A stretch of 64,000 nt of DNA from the NCBI GenBank assembly GCA_030544235.1, contig CM060477.1:29693028-29757027 (forward strand). Direction: 5' to 3'. The notes under the pieces were generated by a model that did no database searches, was not told where the DNA came from, and saw only the letters and a list, made by a program, of their open reading frames with translations. The translations under genes and the position numbers were made by a program. Shown piece by piece: positions 54,409 through 64,000 of the stretch. The stretch's first letter is position 1; every line of letters begins with the position of its first letter. The stretch comes from Lepturacanthus savala. Its lineage: Eukaryota > Chordata > Actinopteri > Scombriformes > Trichiuridae.

Positions 54409-54439
<31 letters not shown>
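54290..54439. repeat. (AC)n and (GT)n tracts in inverted arrangement
   Basis: (AC)n at 54290-54349 and (GT)n at 54394-54439 flank a 44-bp unique segment (ATTACCCTTTTGGCTGGCAT and TGCTGCCGGC). The tracts are complementary and could fold back with the unique segment as the loop. Confidence 0.92.
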
Positions 54440-54522
54440 AGAAACACACTGCAGTGTTACATATGATGAATGAAAAGAAAAGAACTCTCAGTTTCTTTTC
54501 TGTGTGTGTTCACATTTGAGTT

Positions 54523-54524
<2 letters not shown>

Positions 54525-54571
<47 letters not shown>

Positions 54572-54612
54572 TATATATATTAATATATATATATATATTA
54601 ATATATAATATT
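54525..54612. repeat. (TA)n microsatellite
   Basis: TA dinucleotides with TTAATA interruptions. Confidence 0.93.
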
Positions 54613-54739
54613 AATGATTATATTCATTTGTAACAGAAGTTCCTGTTAATTACTGTGTCCTGTGTTTTTTCTATAATCTGATTTACCTCCATCTGCTCCT
54701 TGTTTATTTCTCTATGGACTAAAATTCAAAGTGTTCACC

Positions 54740-54965
54740 TGAAACAATTAATCCATTAATCAATTAGTCGCCAACTATTTTGATAATTGATTAATTTATG
54801 TCTAAATTCTCTGGTTCCAGCTTCTCTATAACAGTAAACTGATGATCTTTGGACAAAAAACACATTTTAGGTTGAATCTGAATCTGAATCTTTCAACCAT
54901 TTAATGAACCAGACGACGACTAATTAATAATTCATTGTAATAATCAACAACAGGAAAAGATGAAG
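54740..54965. mobile_element. Degraded dispersed fish repeat
   Basis: Contains AATTAGTCGCCAACTATTTT, GATAATTGATTAATTTATG and AAATTCTCTGGTTCCAGC, then ACAGTAAACTGATGATCTTT. The same internal blocks occur at about 3540-3680, and part of the end at 50660-50730. It has no coding capacity. It is probably a non-autonomous element; no clear target-site duplication is visible. Confidence 0.5.
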
Positions 54966-55522
54966 TAGTAAATGAAACTCCTTTAAACTCCTTTAACACT
55001 ACAGCCCAGTGTTAATGTGAATTTATTTTAGCAGCAAATAAAATCAACAGAAATATTCTCCCTTTGCCAAACAAAGAAAGAGGAGAGTGGTGATTAAACT
55101 GAGGAGGTGTGAGTTGGTTCAGCCTCCTCACATTAAACACACGCCTTCAGATGGACTCATTCATTCAATCAAATATAACTGTGCTCGCTGTTCAGCAGCA
55201 ATTAAAGGAGATAGTGATTATTATGGGATTAGTGCAGCTGAGCAGAAATAAACAGGAAACAAGGCGGGGGTCATCTCTGCACTTTGACCTTTAACCCTTC
55301 CACACAGTCTTTTCTTATTAAAGGAATCAGCTTTTTAAAAACAACAAAGTCTTTTCATCACAAACATCTTCATGTTCCAGAGAAATAAGATGAATTGTTG
55401 TGATTATTTGTTGATTTGACTTTTATTTAACAGATCATCGGTTTTATCGAGACATGAAACATGAAAATGATCATTTTACAACAGAAACTGAGCTGCTGAT
55501 GAATATTTACACAGTAAAACAC
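54966..55522. other. Single-copy block, candidate conserved non-coding element
   Basis: About 55085-55310 is complex unique sequence (for example AATTAAAGGAGATAGTGATT, ATGGGATTAGTGCAGCTGAG, ACAAGGCGGGGGTCATCTCT). A 61-codon frame at 55109-55294 has no recognisable similarity. A conserved enhancer is the best guess; there is no direct proof. Confidence 0.3.
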
Positions 55523-58500
55523 TTGGTGTGATTACAGCGTGTTGGTGTGATTACAGCGTGTTGGTGTGATTACAGCGTGTTGGTGTGATTACAGCGTGTT
55601 GGTGTGATTACAGCGTGTTGGTGTGATTACAGTGTGTTGGTGTGATTACAGCGTGTTGGTGTGATTACAGCGTGTTGGTGTGATTACAGCGTGTTGGTGT
55701 GATTACAGCGTGTTGGTGTGATTACAGCAGCGTGTTGGTGTGATTACAGCGTGTTGGTGTGATTACAGCGTGTTGGTGTGATTACAGCGTGTTGGTGTGA
55801 TTACAGCGTGTTGGTGTGATTACAGCGTGTTGGTGTGATTACAGCGTGTTGGTGTGATTACAGCAGCGTGTTGGTGTGATTACAGCAGCATGTTGGTGTG
55901 ATTACAGCGTGTTGGTGTGATTACAGCGTGTTGGTGTGATTACAGCGTGTTGGTGTGATTACAGCAGTGTGTTGGTGTGATAACAGCGTGTTGGTGTGAT
56001 AACAGCGTGTTGGTGTGATAACAGCGTGTTGGTGTGATTACAGCGTGTTGGTGTGATTACAGCAGTGTGTTGGTGTGATAACAGCGTGTTGGTGTGATTA
56101 CAGCAGTGTGTTGGTGTGATTACAGTGTGTTGGTGTGATTACAGCGTGTTGGTGTGATTACAGCAGCGTGTTGGTGTGATTACAGCGTGTTGGTGTGATA
56201 ACAGCGTGTTGGTGTGATTACAGCGTGTTGGTGTGATTACAGCAGTGTGTTGGTGTGATTACAGCAGTGTGTTGGTGTGATAACAGCGTGTTGGTGTGAT
56301 TACAGCAGTGTGTTGGTGTGATTACAGCGTGTTGGTGTGATTACAGCGTGTTGGTGTGATTACAGCAGTGTGTTGGTGTGATTACAGCAGTGTGTTGGTG
56401 TGATTACAGCGTGTTGGTGTGATTACAGCGTGTTGGTGTGATTACAGCGTGTTGGTGTGATTACAGCAGCGTGTTGGTGTGATTACAGCGTGTTGGTGTG
56501 ATTACAGCGTGTTGGTGTGATTACAGCGTGTTGGTGTGATTACAGCAGTGTGTTGGTGTGATTACAGCAGTGTGTTGGTGTGATTACAGCAGCATGTTGG
56601 TGTGATAACAGCGTGTTGGTGTGATTACAGCAGTGTGTTGGTGTGATTACAGCAGCATGTTGGTGTGATTACAGCAGCATGTTGGTGTGATTACAGCAGC
56701 ATGTTGGTGTGATTACAGCGTGTTGGTGTGATTACAGCAGCGTGTTGGTGTGATTACAGCAGCGTGTTGGTGTGATTACAGTGTGTTGGTGTGATTACAG
56801 CGTGTTGGTGTGATTACAGCGTGTTGGTGTGATTACAGCGTGTTGGTGTGATTACAGCAGTGTGTTGGTGTGATTACAGCAGCGTGTTGGTGTGATTACA
56901 GCAGCGTGTTGGTGTGATTACAGCAGCGTGTTGGTGTGATTACAGCGTGTTGGTGTGATTACAGCAGCGTGTTGGTGTGATTACAGCAGCATGTTGGTGT
57001 GATTACAGCAGCGTGTTGGTGTGATTACAGCAGCATGTTGGTGTGATTACAGCGTGTTGGTGTGATTACAGCAGCATGTTGGTGTGATTACAGCAGCGTG
57101 TTGGTGTGATTACAGCATGTTGGTGTGATTACAGCGTGTTGGTGTGATTACAGCGTGTTGGTGTGATTACAGCGTGTTGGTGTGATTACAGCAGTGTGTT
57201 GGTGTGATTACAGCAGCGTGTTGGTGTGATTACAGTGTGTTGGTGTGATTACAGCGTGTTGGTGTGATTACAGCGTGTTGGTGTGATTACAGCGTGTTGG
57301 TGTGATTACAGCAGCATGTTGGTGTGATTACAGCAGTGTGTTGGTGTGATTACAGCGTGTTGGTGTGATTACAGCAGCGTGTTGGTGTGATTACAGCAGC
57401 ATGTTGGTGTGATTACAGCAGCGTGTTGGTGTGATTACAGCGTGTTGGTGTGATTACAGTGTGTTGGTGTGATTACAGCAGCGTGTTGGTGTGATTACAG
57501 CAGCATGTTGGTGTGATTACAGCAGCGTGTTGGTGTGATTACAGCGTGTTGGTGTGATTACAGCGTGTTGGTGTGATTACAGCGTGTTGGTGTGATTACA
57601 GCGTGTTGGTGTGATTACAGCAGCATGTTGGTGTGATTACAGCGTGTTGGTGTGATTACAGCAGCATGTTGGTGTGATTACAGCAGCGTGTTGGTGTGAT
57701 TACAGCAGCGTGTTGGTGTGATTACAGCAGCGTGTTGGTGTGATTACAGCAGCGTGTTGGTGTGATTACAGCAGCGTGTTGGTGTGATTACAGCAGCGTG
57801 TTGGTGTGATTACAGCGTGTTGGTGTGATTACAGCAGCATGTTGGTGTGATTACAGCAGCGTGTTGGTGTGATTACAGCGTGTTGGTGTGATTACAGCAG
57901 CATGTTGGTGTGATTACAGCAGCATGTTGGTGTGATTACAGCAGCGTGTTGGTGTGATTACAGTGTGTTGGTGTGATTACAGCGTGTTGGTGTGATTACA
58001 GCGTGTTGGTGTGATTACAGCGTGTTGGTGTGATTACAGCGTGTTGGTGTGATTACAGCAGCATGTTGGTGTGATTACAGCGTGTTGGTGTGATTACAGC
58101 AGCATGTTGGTGTGATTACAGCGTGTTGGTGTGATTACAGCGTGTTGGTGTGATTACAGCAGCATGTTGGTGTGATTACAGCGTGTTGGTGTGATTACAG
58201 CAGCATGTTGGTGTGATTACAGTGTGTTGGTGTGATTACAGCGTGTTGGTGTGATTACAGCAGCGTGTTGGTGTGATTACAGCGTGTTGGTGTGATAACA
58301 GCGTGTTGGTGTGATTACAGCGTGTTGGTGTGATTACAGCAGTGTGTTGGTGTGATTACAGCAGTGTGTTGGTGTGATAACAGCGTGTTGGTGTGATTAC
58401 AGCAGTGTGTTGGTGTGATTACAGTGTGTTGGTGTGATTACAGCGTGTTGGTGTGATTACAGCGTGTTGGTGTGATTACAGCGTGTTGGTGTGATTACAG

Positions 58501-60553
58501 CGTGTTGGTGTGATTACAGCAGTGTGTTGGTGTGATTACAGCAGTGTGTTGGTGTGATTACAGCGTGTTGGTGTGATTACAGCGTGTTGGTGTGATTACA
58601 GCGTGTTGGTGTGATTACAGCAGCGTGTTGGTGTGATTACAGCGTGTTGGTGTGATTACAGCGTGTTGGTGTGATTACAGCGTGTTGGTGCGATTACAGC
58701 AGTGTGTTGGTGTGATTACAGCGTGTTGGTGTGATTACAGCGTGTTGGTGTGATTACAGCGTGTTGGTGTGATTACAGCAGTGTGTTGGTGTGATTACAG
58801 CAGCGTGTTGGTGTGATTACAGCAGCGTGTTGGTGTGATTACAGCAGCGTGTTGGTGTGATTACAGCGTGTTGGTGTGATTACAGCAGCGTGTTGGTGTG
58901 ATTACAGCAGCATGTTGGTGTGATTACAGCAGCGTGTTGGTGTGATTACAGCAGCATGTTGGTGTGATTACAGCGTGTTGGTGTGATTACAGCAGCATGT
59001 TGGTGTGATTACAGCAGCGTGTTGGTGTGATTACAGCATGTTGGTGTGATTACAGCGTGTTGGTGTGATTACAGCGTGTTGGTGTGATTACAGCGTGTTG
59101 GTGTGATTACAGCAGTGTGTTGGTGTGATTACAGCAGCGTGTTGGTGTGATTACAGTGTGTTGGTGTGATTACAGCGTGTTGGTGTGATTACAGCGTGTT
59201 GGTGTGATTACAGCGTGTTGGTGTGATTACAGCAGCATGTTGGTGTGATTACAGCAGTGTGTTGGTGTGATTACAGCGTGTTGGTGTGATTACAGCAGCG
59301 TGTTGGTGTGATTACAGCAGCATGTTGGTGTGATTACAGCAGCGTGTTGGTGTGATTACAGCGTGTTGGTGTGATTACAGTGTGTTGGTGTGATTACAGC
59401 AGCGTGTTGGTGTGATTACAGCAGCATGTTGGTGTGATTACAGCAGCGTGTTGGTGTGATTACAGCGTGTTGGTGTGATTACAGCGTGTTGGTGTGATTA
59501 CAGCGTGTTGGTGTGATTACAGCGTGTTGGTGTGATTACAGCAGCATGTTGGTGTGATTACAGCGTGTTGGTGTGATTACAGCAGCATGTTGGTGTGATT
59601 ACAGCAGCGTGTTGGTGTGATTACAGCAGCGTGTTGGTGTGATTACAGCAGCGTGTTGGTGTGATTACAGCAGCGTGTTGGTGTGATTACAGCAGCGTGT
59701 TGGTGTGATTACAGCAGCGTGTTGGTGTGATTACAGCGTGTTGGTGTGATTACAGCAGCATGTTGGTGTGATTACAGCAGCGTGTTGGTGTGATTACAGT
59801 GTGTTGGTGTGATTACAGCGTGTTGGTGTGATTACAGCGTGTTGGTGTGATTACAGCGTGTTGGTGTGATTACAGCGTGTTGGTGTGATTACAGCAGCAT
59901 GTTGGTGTGATTACAGCGTGTTGGTGTGATTACAGCAGCATGTTGGTGTGATTACAGCGTGTTGGTGTGATTACAGCGTGTTGGTGTGATTACAGCAGCA
60001 TGTTGGTGTGATTACAGCGTGTTGGTGTGATTACAGCAGCATGTTGGTGTGATTACAGTGTGTTGGTGTGATTACAGCGTGTTGGTGTGATTACAGCAGC
60101 ATGTTGGTGTGATTACAGCAGCGTGTTGGTGTGATTACAGCAGCGTGTTGGTGTGATTACAGCAGCGTGTTGGTGTGATTACAGCGTGTTGGTGTGATTA
60201 CAGCAGCGTGTTGGTGTGATTACAGCAGCGTGTTGGTGTGATTACAGCGTGTTGGTGTGATTACAGCGTGTTGGTGTGATTACAGCGTGTTGGTGTGATT
60301 ACAGCGTGTTGGTGTGATTACAGCGTGTTGGTGTGATTACAGCAGCGTGTTGGTGTGATTACAGCAGCATGTTGGTGTGATTACAGTGTGTTGGTGTGAT
60401 TACAGCGTGTTGGTGTGATTACAGCGTGTTGGTGTGATTACAGCGTGTTGGTGTGATTACAGCGTGTTGGTGTGATTACAGCGTGTTGGTGTGATTACAG
60501 CAGCATGTTGGTGTGATTACAGCGTGTTGGTGTGATTACAGCAGCATGTTGGT
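55523..60553. repeat. 5.0-kb 19/22-bp satellite (TTGGTGTGATTACAGCGTG)
   Basis: About 250 tandem units, 19 bp (TTGGTGTGATTACAGCGTG) or 22 bp with an extra AGC, with variants CGTG, TGTG or CATG and GATAACAG. Rare markers repeat 1,921 bp apart: TACAGCATGT at 57111 and 59032, and TGATTACAGT at 57451 and 59372. So a block of about 1.9 kb is duplicated in tandem. It lies in MYT1L intron 3 and ends about 230 bp before exon 4. Confidence 0.96.
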
Positions 60554-60786
60554 ATGCTCAGTCGCCTCCTGGCTCACAAACCATCAAACAACCATCCGCC
60601 AGCGTTGTCTCGCTCTTTAAGTTGTGACCCCGGGTTTGACCTCAGGGTTTGACCTCAGGGTTTGACCTCAGGGTTTGACCTCAGCGTTTGACCTCAGGGT
60701 CCTGACAGCAACACGTCACAGAGAGTTTAAAGACGTATAAATATTCATGAAGCTGACCCACAGCTCCCTGTGTTGTCTCTTCTCAG
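60554..60786 (+). other. End of MYT1L intron 3 with a short 14-bp repeat
   Basis: Unique sequence with five tandem GGTTTGACCTCAGG-like 14-bp units at about 60633-60702, then the acceptor tract TGTGTTGTCTCTTCTCAG (AG at 60785-60786). Confidence 0.6.
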
Positions 60787-61250
60787 CGTCTACGGCTGCC
60801 CGCTGGCCAAGAAGAGGAAGGCTCTGGAAAAACAGCCCATGGAGCCCGCTGCCAAGAGGAGGCCCTTCATCACCTCCTGCCCCGGAGACCAGGAGGACGA
60901 GGAGGACGAGGAAGAGGAAGAGGAGGAGGAGGACGAGGAGGAGGAGTGCACCGGCCCCTACGCCAACTACCATAACGATGCAATGGAGGAGGGGAAGGAG
61001 CAGGGAGAAGTGATGGAGGAGGAGGAGGAGAGAGGAGACGAGGAAGAAGACGTGGAGGATGAGTTCTCAGAGGAGGAGGAGGAGGACGTGGAGGTGGAGA
61101 GGGCAGACACCACCACAGGAGGAGAGAGGGCCGAGGAGGACGAGGAGGAGGAGGAGGAGGTGGAGGACGGTGACGGGGATGATGAGGAGGAGCAGGAGGA
61201 CGAGCAGGAGGAGGACGAGGAGGAAGAGGAGCAGCACCGTCGTCAGCAGG
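60787..61250 (+). CDS. myt1l: MYT1L coding exon 4 (end of zinc finger 1, basic patch, acidic region)
   Basis: 464 nt, acceptor TCTTCTCAG, donor CAGG/GTGAGT (61251). Residues 52-205 begin VYGCPLAKKRKALEKQPMEP. C55 supplies the last zinc ligand of finger 1, and KKRK and AAKRRPF form a basic, nuclear-localisation-like patch. The rest is dominated by Glu/Asp tracts (about 79-205), the acidic domain typical of MYT1L and MYT1. A conserved-looking PYANYHNDAMEEG break interrupts the acid tracts. GAG/GAC codons make it a purine-rich coding microsatellite, so length variation between individuals is likely. It enters in phase 2 and leaves in phase 1. Confidence 0.95.
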
Positions 61251-61954
61251 GTGAGTAAATCAATCAATCAATAAAACCAATTTTATTAACTCCAGTGGTT
61301 TTCATGGCTGAAGTTTCTGCAGCAGATGATCAGTGATTGATCAGTGATTGATCAGTGATTGATCAGTGATTGATCAGTGATTGATCAGTGATTTCCTTTA
61401 ATGGAAGAATGCAGTTATTGATGAAGGATCCAGGTCCAGACCCAGGTGCAGACTCAGATTTGGATCCAGGTCCTGTTGTAGGTCAGACTGGACTCTGGGT
61501 CCTGGTTTTGGTTTGAGGAGGAGGTCTACAGAGTAAGAATTGATGAGGAGGATCTCTGGTAGACCAGACCCCCCATACTGATTTATTAACCACCTCCTCC
61601 TGCTCCTCCTCCTCCTCCTCACCTCCTCTGTGCTGGTTTTCTCCTCCTCAATGGGAGCTCCTCTGAGTTTGTCCTCCATCCAGCTTGTGTTTCTGTGGGT
61701 AAACAGGGCAGTAATTGGGTGCGATGCAGCGAATGTATTCAGGAATATATATGAGGAGAGAACTGCTTTATTAGAGGCTTCGTTTCCTTTTCATCTGCTG
61801 GATTTTCCTCTATAATAGAACAGATAGTTGTATTATCTACTAAACGAATCCATTTCCTCTCAGTTTGGTCCAATTACCTGCAGTTTATGTGTCTCTGGTG
61901 CTGAGAAGCTGCTGATTGGTGCTAAACTCTGAGTTTTCTGTTTGTTTCCTGCAG
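61251..61954 (+). other. MYT1L intron 4 with a short 11-bp repeat and a candidate conserved element
   Basis: 704 bp. 61325-61392 has about six units of TGATTGATCAG. 61685-61890 is complex unique sequence with GGGCAGTAATTGGGTGCGAT, GAGAGAACTGCTTTATTAG and TCTACTAAACGAATCC, resembling a conserved non-coding element. It ends TGTTTGTTTCCTGCAG. Confidence 0.55.
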
Positions 61955-62619
61955 CAGAGAATCACTATAAACCTGGAGGACAATCAAAGCTGGTCTCCGT
62001 CCAGAAGGACGACAACAACAACAACAGCTGCGTCGGCGGCGGCGGGACCGGCGGCGGCGGGGAGGATTACGAGAACTACGACGAGCTGGTCGCCAAATCG
62101 CTGCTCAACCTGGGCAAGATCGCCGAGGACGCCGCTTACCAGGCCATGACGGAGTCGGAGATGAACAGCAACTCGTCCAACAGCGGCGGCGAGGACGAGG
62201 ACGACGAGGAGGACGAGGAGGACGGCAGCGAGCAGGGCAGCGACAGGAAGGGCGAGCTGAGCGTGGACCTGGACAGCGACGTGGTCCGGGAGACCGTGGA
62301 CTCCCTGAAGCTGCTGGCCCAGGGCCACGGGGTCATGCTGCCCGAGGACGGATACCCTGACGGCGTCATGGCCGACGACGGCTGCCACGCCGCCAACCGG
62401 CTGCCACGCCGCCAACGGCCGGCCCGGCGGCGGGGGGCGTGTCCACGGTGACGACAGCGAGGAGGAGGTTTGTCTCAGCAGCCTGGAGTGTCTGAGGAAC
62501 CAGTGCTTCGATCTGGCTCGGAAACTCAGCGAGACGCCGCCATCCGAACGCCCCGCCCTGCACGCCCTGCACCACCAGCTGCAGAACCCCGGAGACCACC
62601 TGATCACCCACGGCAACAG
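61955..62619 (+). CDS. myt1l: MYT1L coding exon 5, frame broken by a 19-bp duplication
   Basis: After the acceptor CCTGCAG (61954) the exon continues the phase-1 codon of exon 4: ENHYKPGGQSKLVSVQKDDN, a Gly-rich insert, then DYENYDELVAKSLLNLGKIA and LSVDLDSDVVRETVDSLKLL, all strongly MYT1L-like. At 62379-62416 CGGCTGCCACGCCGCCAAC occurs twice in tandem, adding 19 bases. Read literally, the frame goes off after residue 353, adds 17 foreign residues and stops at 62449-62451. Counting one copy only, the frame continues into GDDSEEEVCLSSLECLRNQC and FDLARKLSET, the conserved MYT1L block. So the downstream sequence is still coding in type. The exon most likely ends GGCAACAG/GTACCATC (62619/62620), phase 2. 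Confidence 0.88.
62379..62416 (+). repeat. 19-bp tandem duplication inside coding exon 5
   Basis: Two perfect adjacent copies of CGGCTGCCACGCCGCCAAC (62379-62397, 62398-62416). Because 19 is not a multiple of three it shifts the MYT1L frame by one base. It could be a real allele, or an assembly or sequencing artefact in this GC-rich stretch. Confidence 0.97.
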
Positions 62620-63412
62620 GTACCATCGTCAGTATGGCTACTGCAGCAACAGGTATCATTGTCACCCAGGTTACCACAGCAACAGGTACCATCATCTCTC
62701 AGGTTACAGCAGCAACAGGTACCATCTTCTCTATGGTTACAGCAGCAACAGGTACCATCATCTCTATGGTTACCACAGCAACAGGTACCATCATCTCTCA
62801 GGTTACCACAGCAACAGGTACCATCATCTCTCAGGTTACCACAGCAACAGGTACCATCATCTCTATGGTTACAGCAGCAACAGGTACCATCATCTCTATG
62901 GTTACAGCAGCAACAGGTACCATCATCTCTCAGGTTACCACAGCAACAGGTACCATCATCTCTATGGTTACAGCAGCAACAGGTAACATCTTCTCTCAGG
63001 TTACCACAGCAACAGGTACCATCATCTCTCAGGTTACCACAGCAACAGATACCATCATCTCTATGGTTACATCAGCAACAGATACCATCATCTCTATGGT
63101 TACAGCAGCAACAGGTAACATCTTCTCTCAGGTTACCACAGCAACAGGTACCATCATCTCTCAGGTTACCACAGCAACAGATACCATCATCTCTATGGTT
63201 ACATCAGCAACAGGTACCATCATCTCTATGGTTACATCAGCAACAGGTACCATCATCTCTCAGGTTACCACAGCAACAGGTACCATCATCTCTATGGTTA
63301 CAGCAGTAACAGGTACCATCATCTCTATGGTTACAGCAGTAACAGGTACCATCATCTCTATGGTTACCACAGCAACAGGTACCATCATCTCTATGGTTAC
63401 AGCAGTAACAGC
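62611..63412. repeat. 33-bp minisatellite built on the exon 5 splice donor
   Basis: About 24 tandem 33-bp units with core CAGCAACAGGTACCATCATC followed by TCTATGGTTAC or TCTCAGGTTAC. The first, degenerate unit is the exon 5/intron boundary itself (GGCAACAG/GTACCATCGTCAG), so each unit repeats CAACAG/GTACC. All three forward frames are open for long stretches. The MYT1L frame, if unspliced, stays open to a TAA at 62984-62986 (repeated RYHHLSGYHSN). Confidence 0.95.
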
Positions 63413-64000
63413 ATGGTACTGATGTGTCTGAGCCAACATTTCTCTGTGATATGGATAGAATAAGATGTAGAAATGAAATGTTACAGTTGTTATAATGAGT
63501 TGAAGTTATCTGTCTTGTAGTTTACTGTTAAAAATCAAACACTGTTACCCAGAATTCTCTGAGTGTAGGTTCCTCTCCTCTGTCATGAAGAGGAACCAGA
63601 AGGAGTTAGAGAAGGACATGAACACTTGAATACCAGAGAATGATCAGTGAAAGACAAACACAGCTCACTGCCAGGTGTTTGCATCAACATGTTTGACCTC
63701 AGACCTGATGAAGATCTGAAACATCGTAAGATTCATCAAAGTATCTCAGCAGAAACGTTTGGTGGCTCCAGGTGTTTTGGCCGTTTTGACAGAAGAGTTT
63801 AAATAAATATGAGATTAAAAGACATTGGTTGAATCTTCTTCTCTATTTTCCTGAGGCTTGTTGAGGTGGCTGTAATCCACAGATAATGATGCATGTATTT
63901 CATGGAGGACATTCATACTGTTGCTGTGGCTTGTTCACATTAAAAGTGACAGAAATGATGAATGGAGGAGGAGATTGGAGTGAGAAGTTCACACACCAGC
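63413..64000 (+). other. Continuation of the MYT1L intron after exon 5
   Basis: Single-copy AT-rich sequence without a recognisable exon, repeat or RNA gene. The next MYT1L exons would lie beyond the window. Confidence 0.5.

Noticed and set aside
61984..62616. 210-codon minus-strand frame opposite exon 5
   Set aside because: Shadow of the GC-rich MYT1L coding exon; its Val/Leu-rich content mirrors GAC/GAG codons.
62620..62986. Read-through of the MYT1L frame into the 33-bp array as normal protein
   Set aside because: The frame is open to 62984, but a consensus-like donor lies exactly at the exon/array border and the RYHHLSGYHSN repeats have no counterpart in the MYT1L family. Kept only as a possible isoform in the findings.
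62470..63422. Frames of 279 and 262 codons (QQQVPSSLWLP and TGTIISMVTAA repeats)
   Set aside because: The 33-bp array is open in all forward frames. Neither frame is the MYT1L frame, which needs phase 2 at the 62619 donor.

Overview
The window looks like teleost fish chromosomal DNA, probably a percomorph. The evidence is a gene with short exons and GT-AG introns, degraded copies of a dispersed repeat I associate with spiny-rayed fishes, and abundant CA/TA microsatellites. By eye about four-fifths of the 64 kb is tandem repeat (roughly 51-52 kb in about 20 separate arrays). There are no bacterial-type genes, and I recognised no tRNA or rRNA gene. Almost every long open frame is an array without stop codons, not a gene. 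|| The one gene I can identify is MYT1L (myelin transcription factor 1-like, a neuronal C2HC zinc-finger regulator) on the + strand. Five consecutive coding exons are visible: 21079-21133 (starts with ATG directly after a 3' splice site), 21408-21441, 47220-47282, 60787-61250 and 61955-62619. Splice phases join perfectly from exon to exon. They encode the N-terminal basic tail, the first C2HC zinc finger (split across exons 3 and 4), a nuclear-localisation-like KKRK, a long Glu/Asp-rich acidic region, and the conserved LVAKSLLNLGKIAEDAAY and EEEVCLSSLECLRNQCFDL blocks. The rest of the protein lies beyond the window. Exon 5 contains a 19-bp tandem duplication that breaks the reading frame. || Layout: 1-21 kb is 5' flank or 5' leader introns, with arrays of units of 22, 41, 41, 11 and 36/38 bp. 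It also holds a 6.8 kb array of ACTAGTAGTAG-type units, a CAG-rich array, and two interdigitated minisatellites enclosing a possible leader exon at 19906-19973. Intron 2 (21442-47219, 25.8 kb) is nearly all satellite: CCAGAAACA units (2.2 kb), 26/29-bp CCTGGGTCCTGTAGTC units (10.8 kb), and CA-rich GTTATAC units (10.9 kb) ending in telomere-like repeats. Intron 3 (47283-60786, 13.5 kb) holds ACACCTGTCTGATT, CTG-triplet, 20-bp and 19/22-bp arrays. Intron 4 is 704 bp and holds a likely conserved non-coding block. The intron after exon 5 opens with a 33-bp minisatellite made of copies of the exon's own splice donor. || The most notable points are the frameshifting duplication in exon 5, the amplified splice donor, higher-order repeat structure (1,783, 1,921, 996 and 880 bp periods) inside the big arrays, five RFX X-box palindromes confined to the small single-copy islands, and a 3.0 kb array of 150 exact-length 20-bp units.
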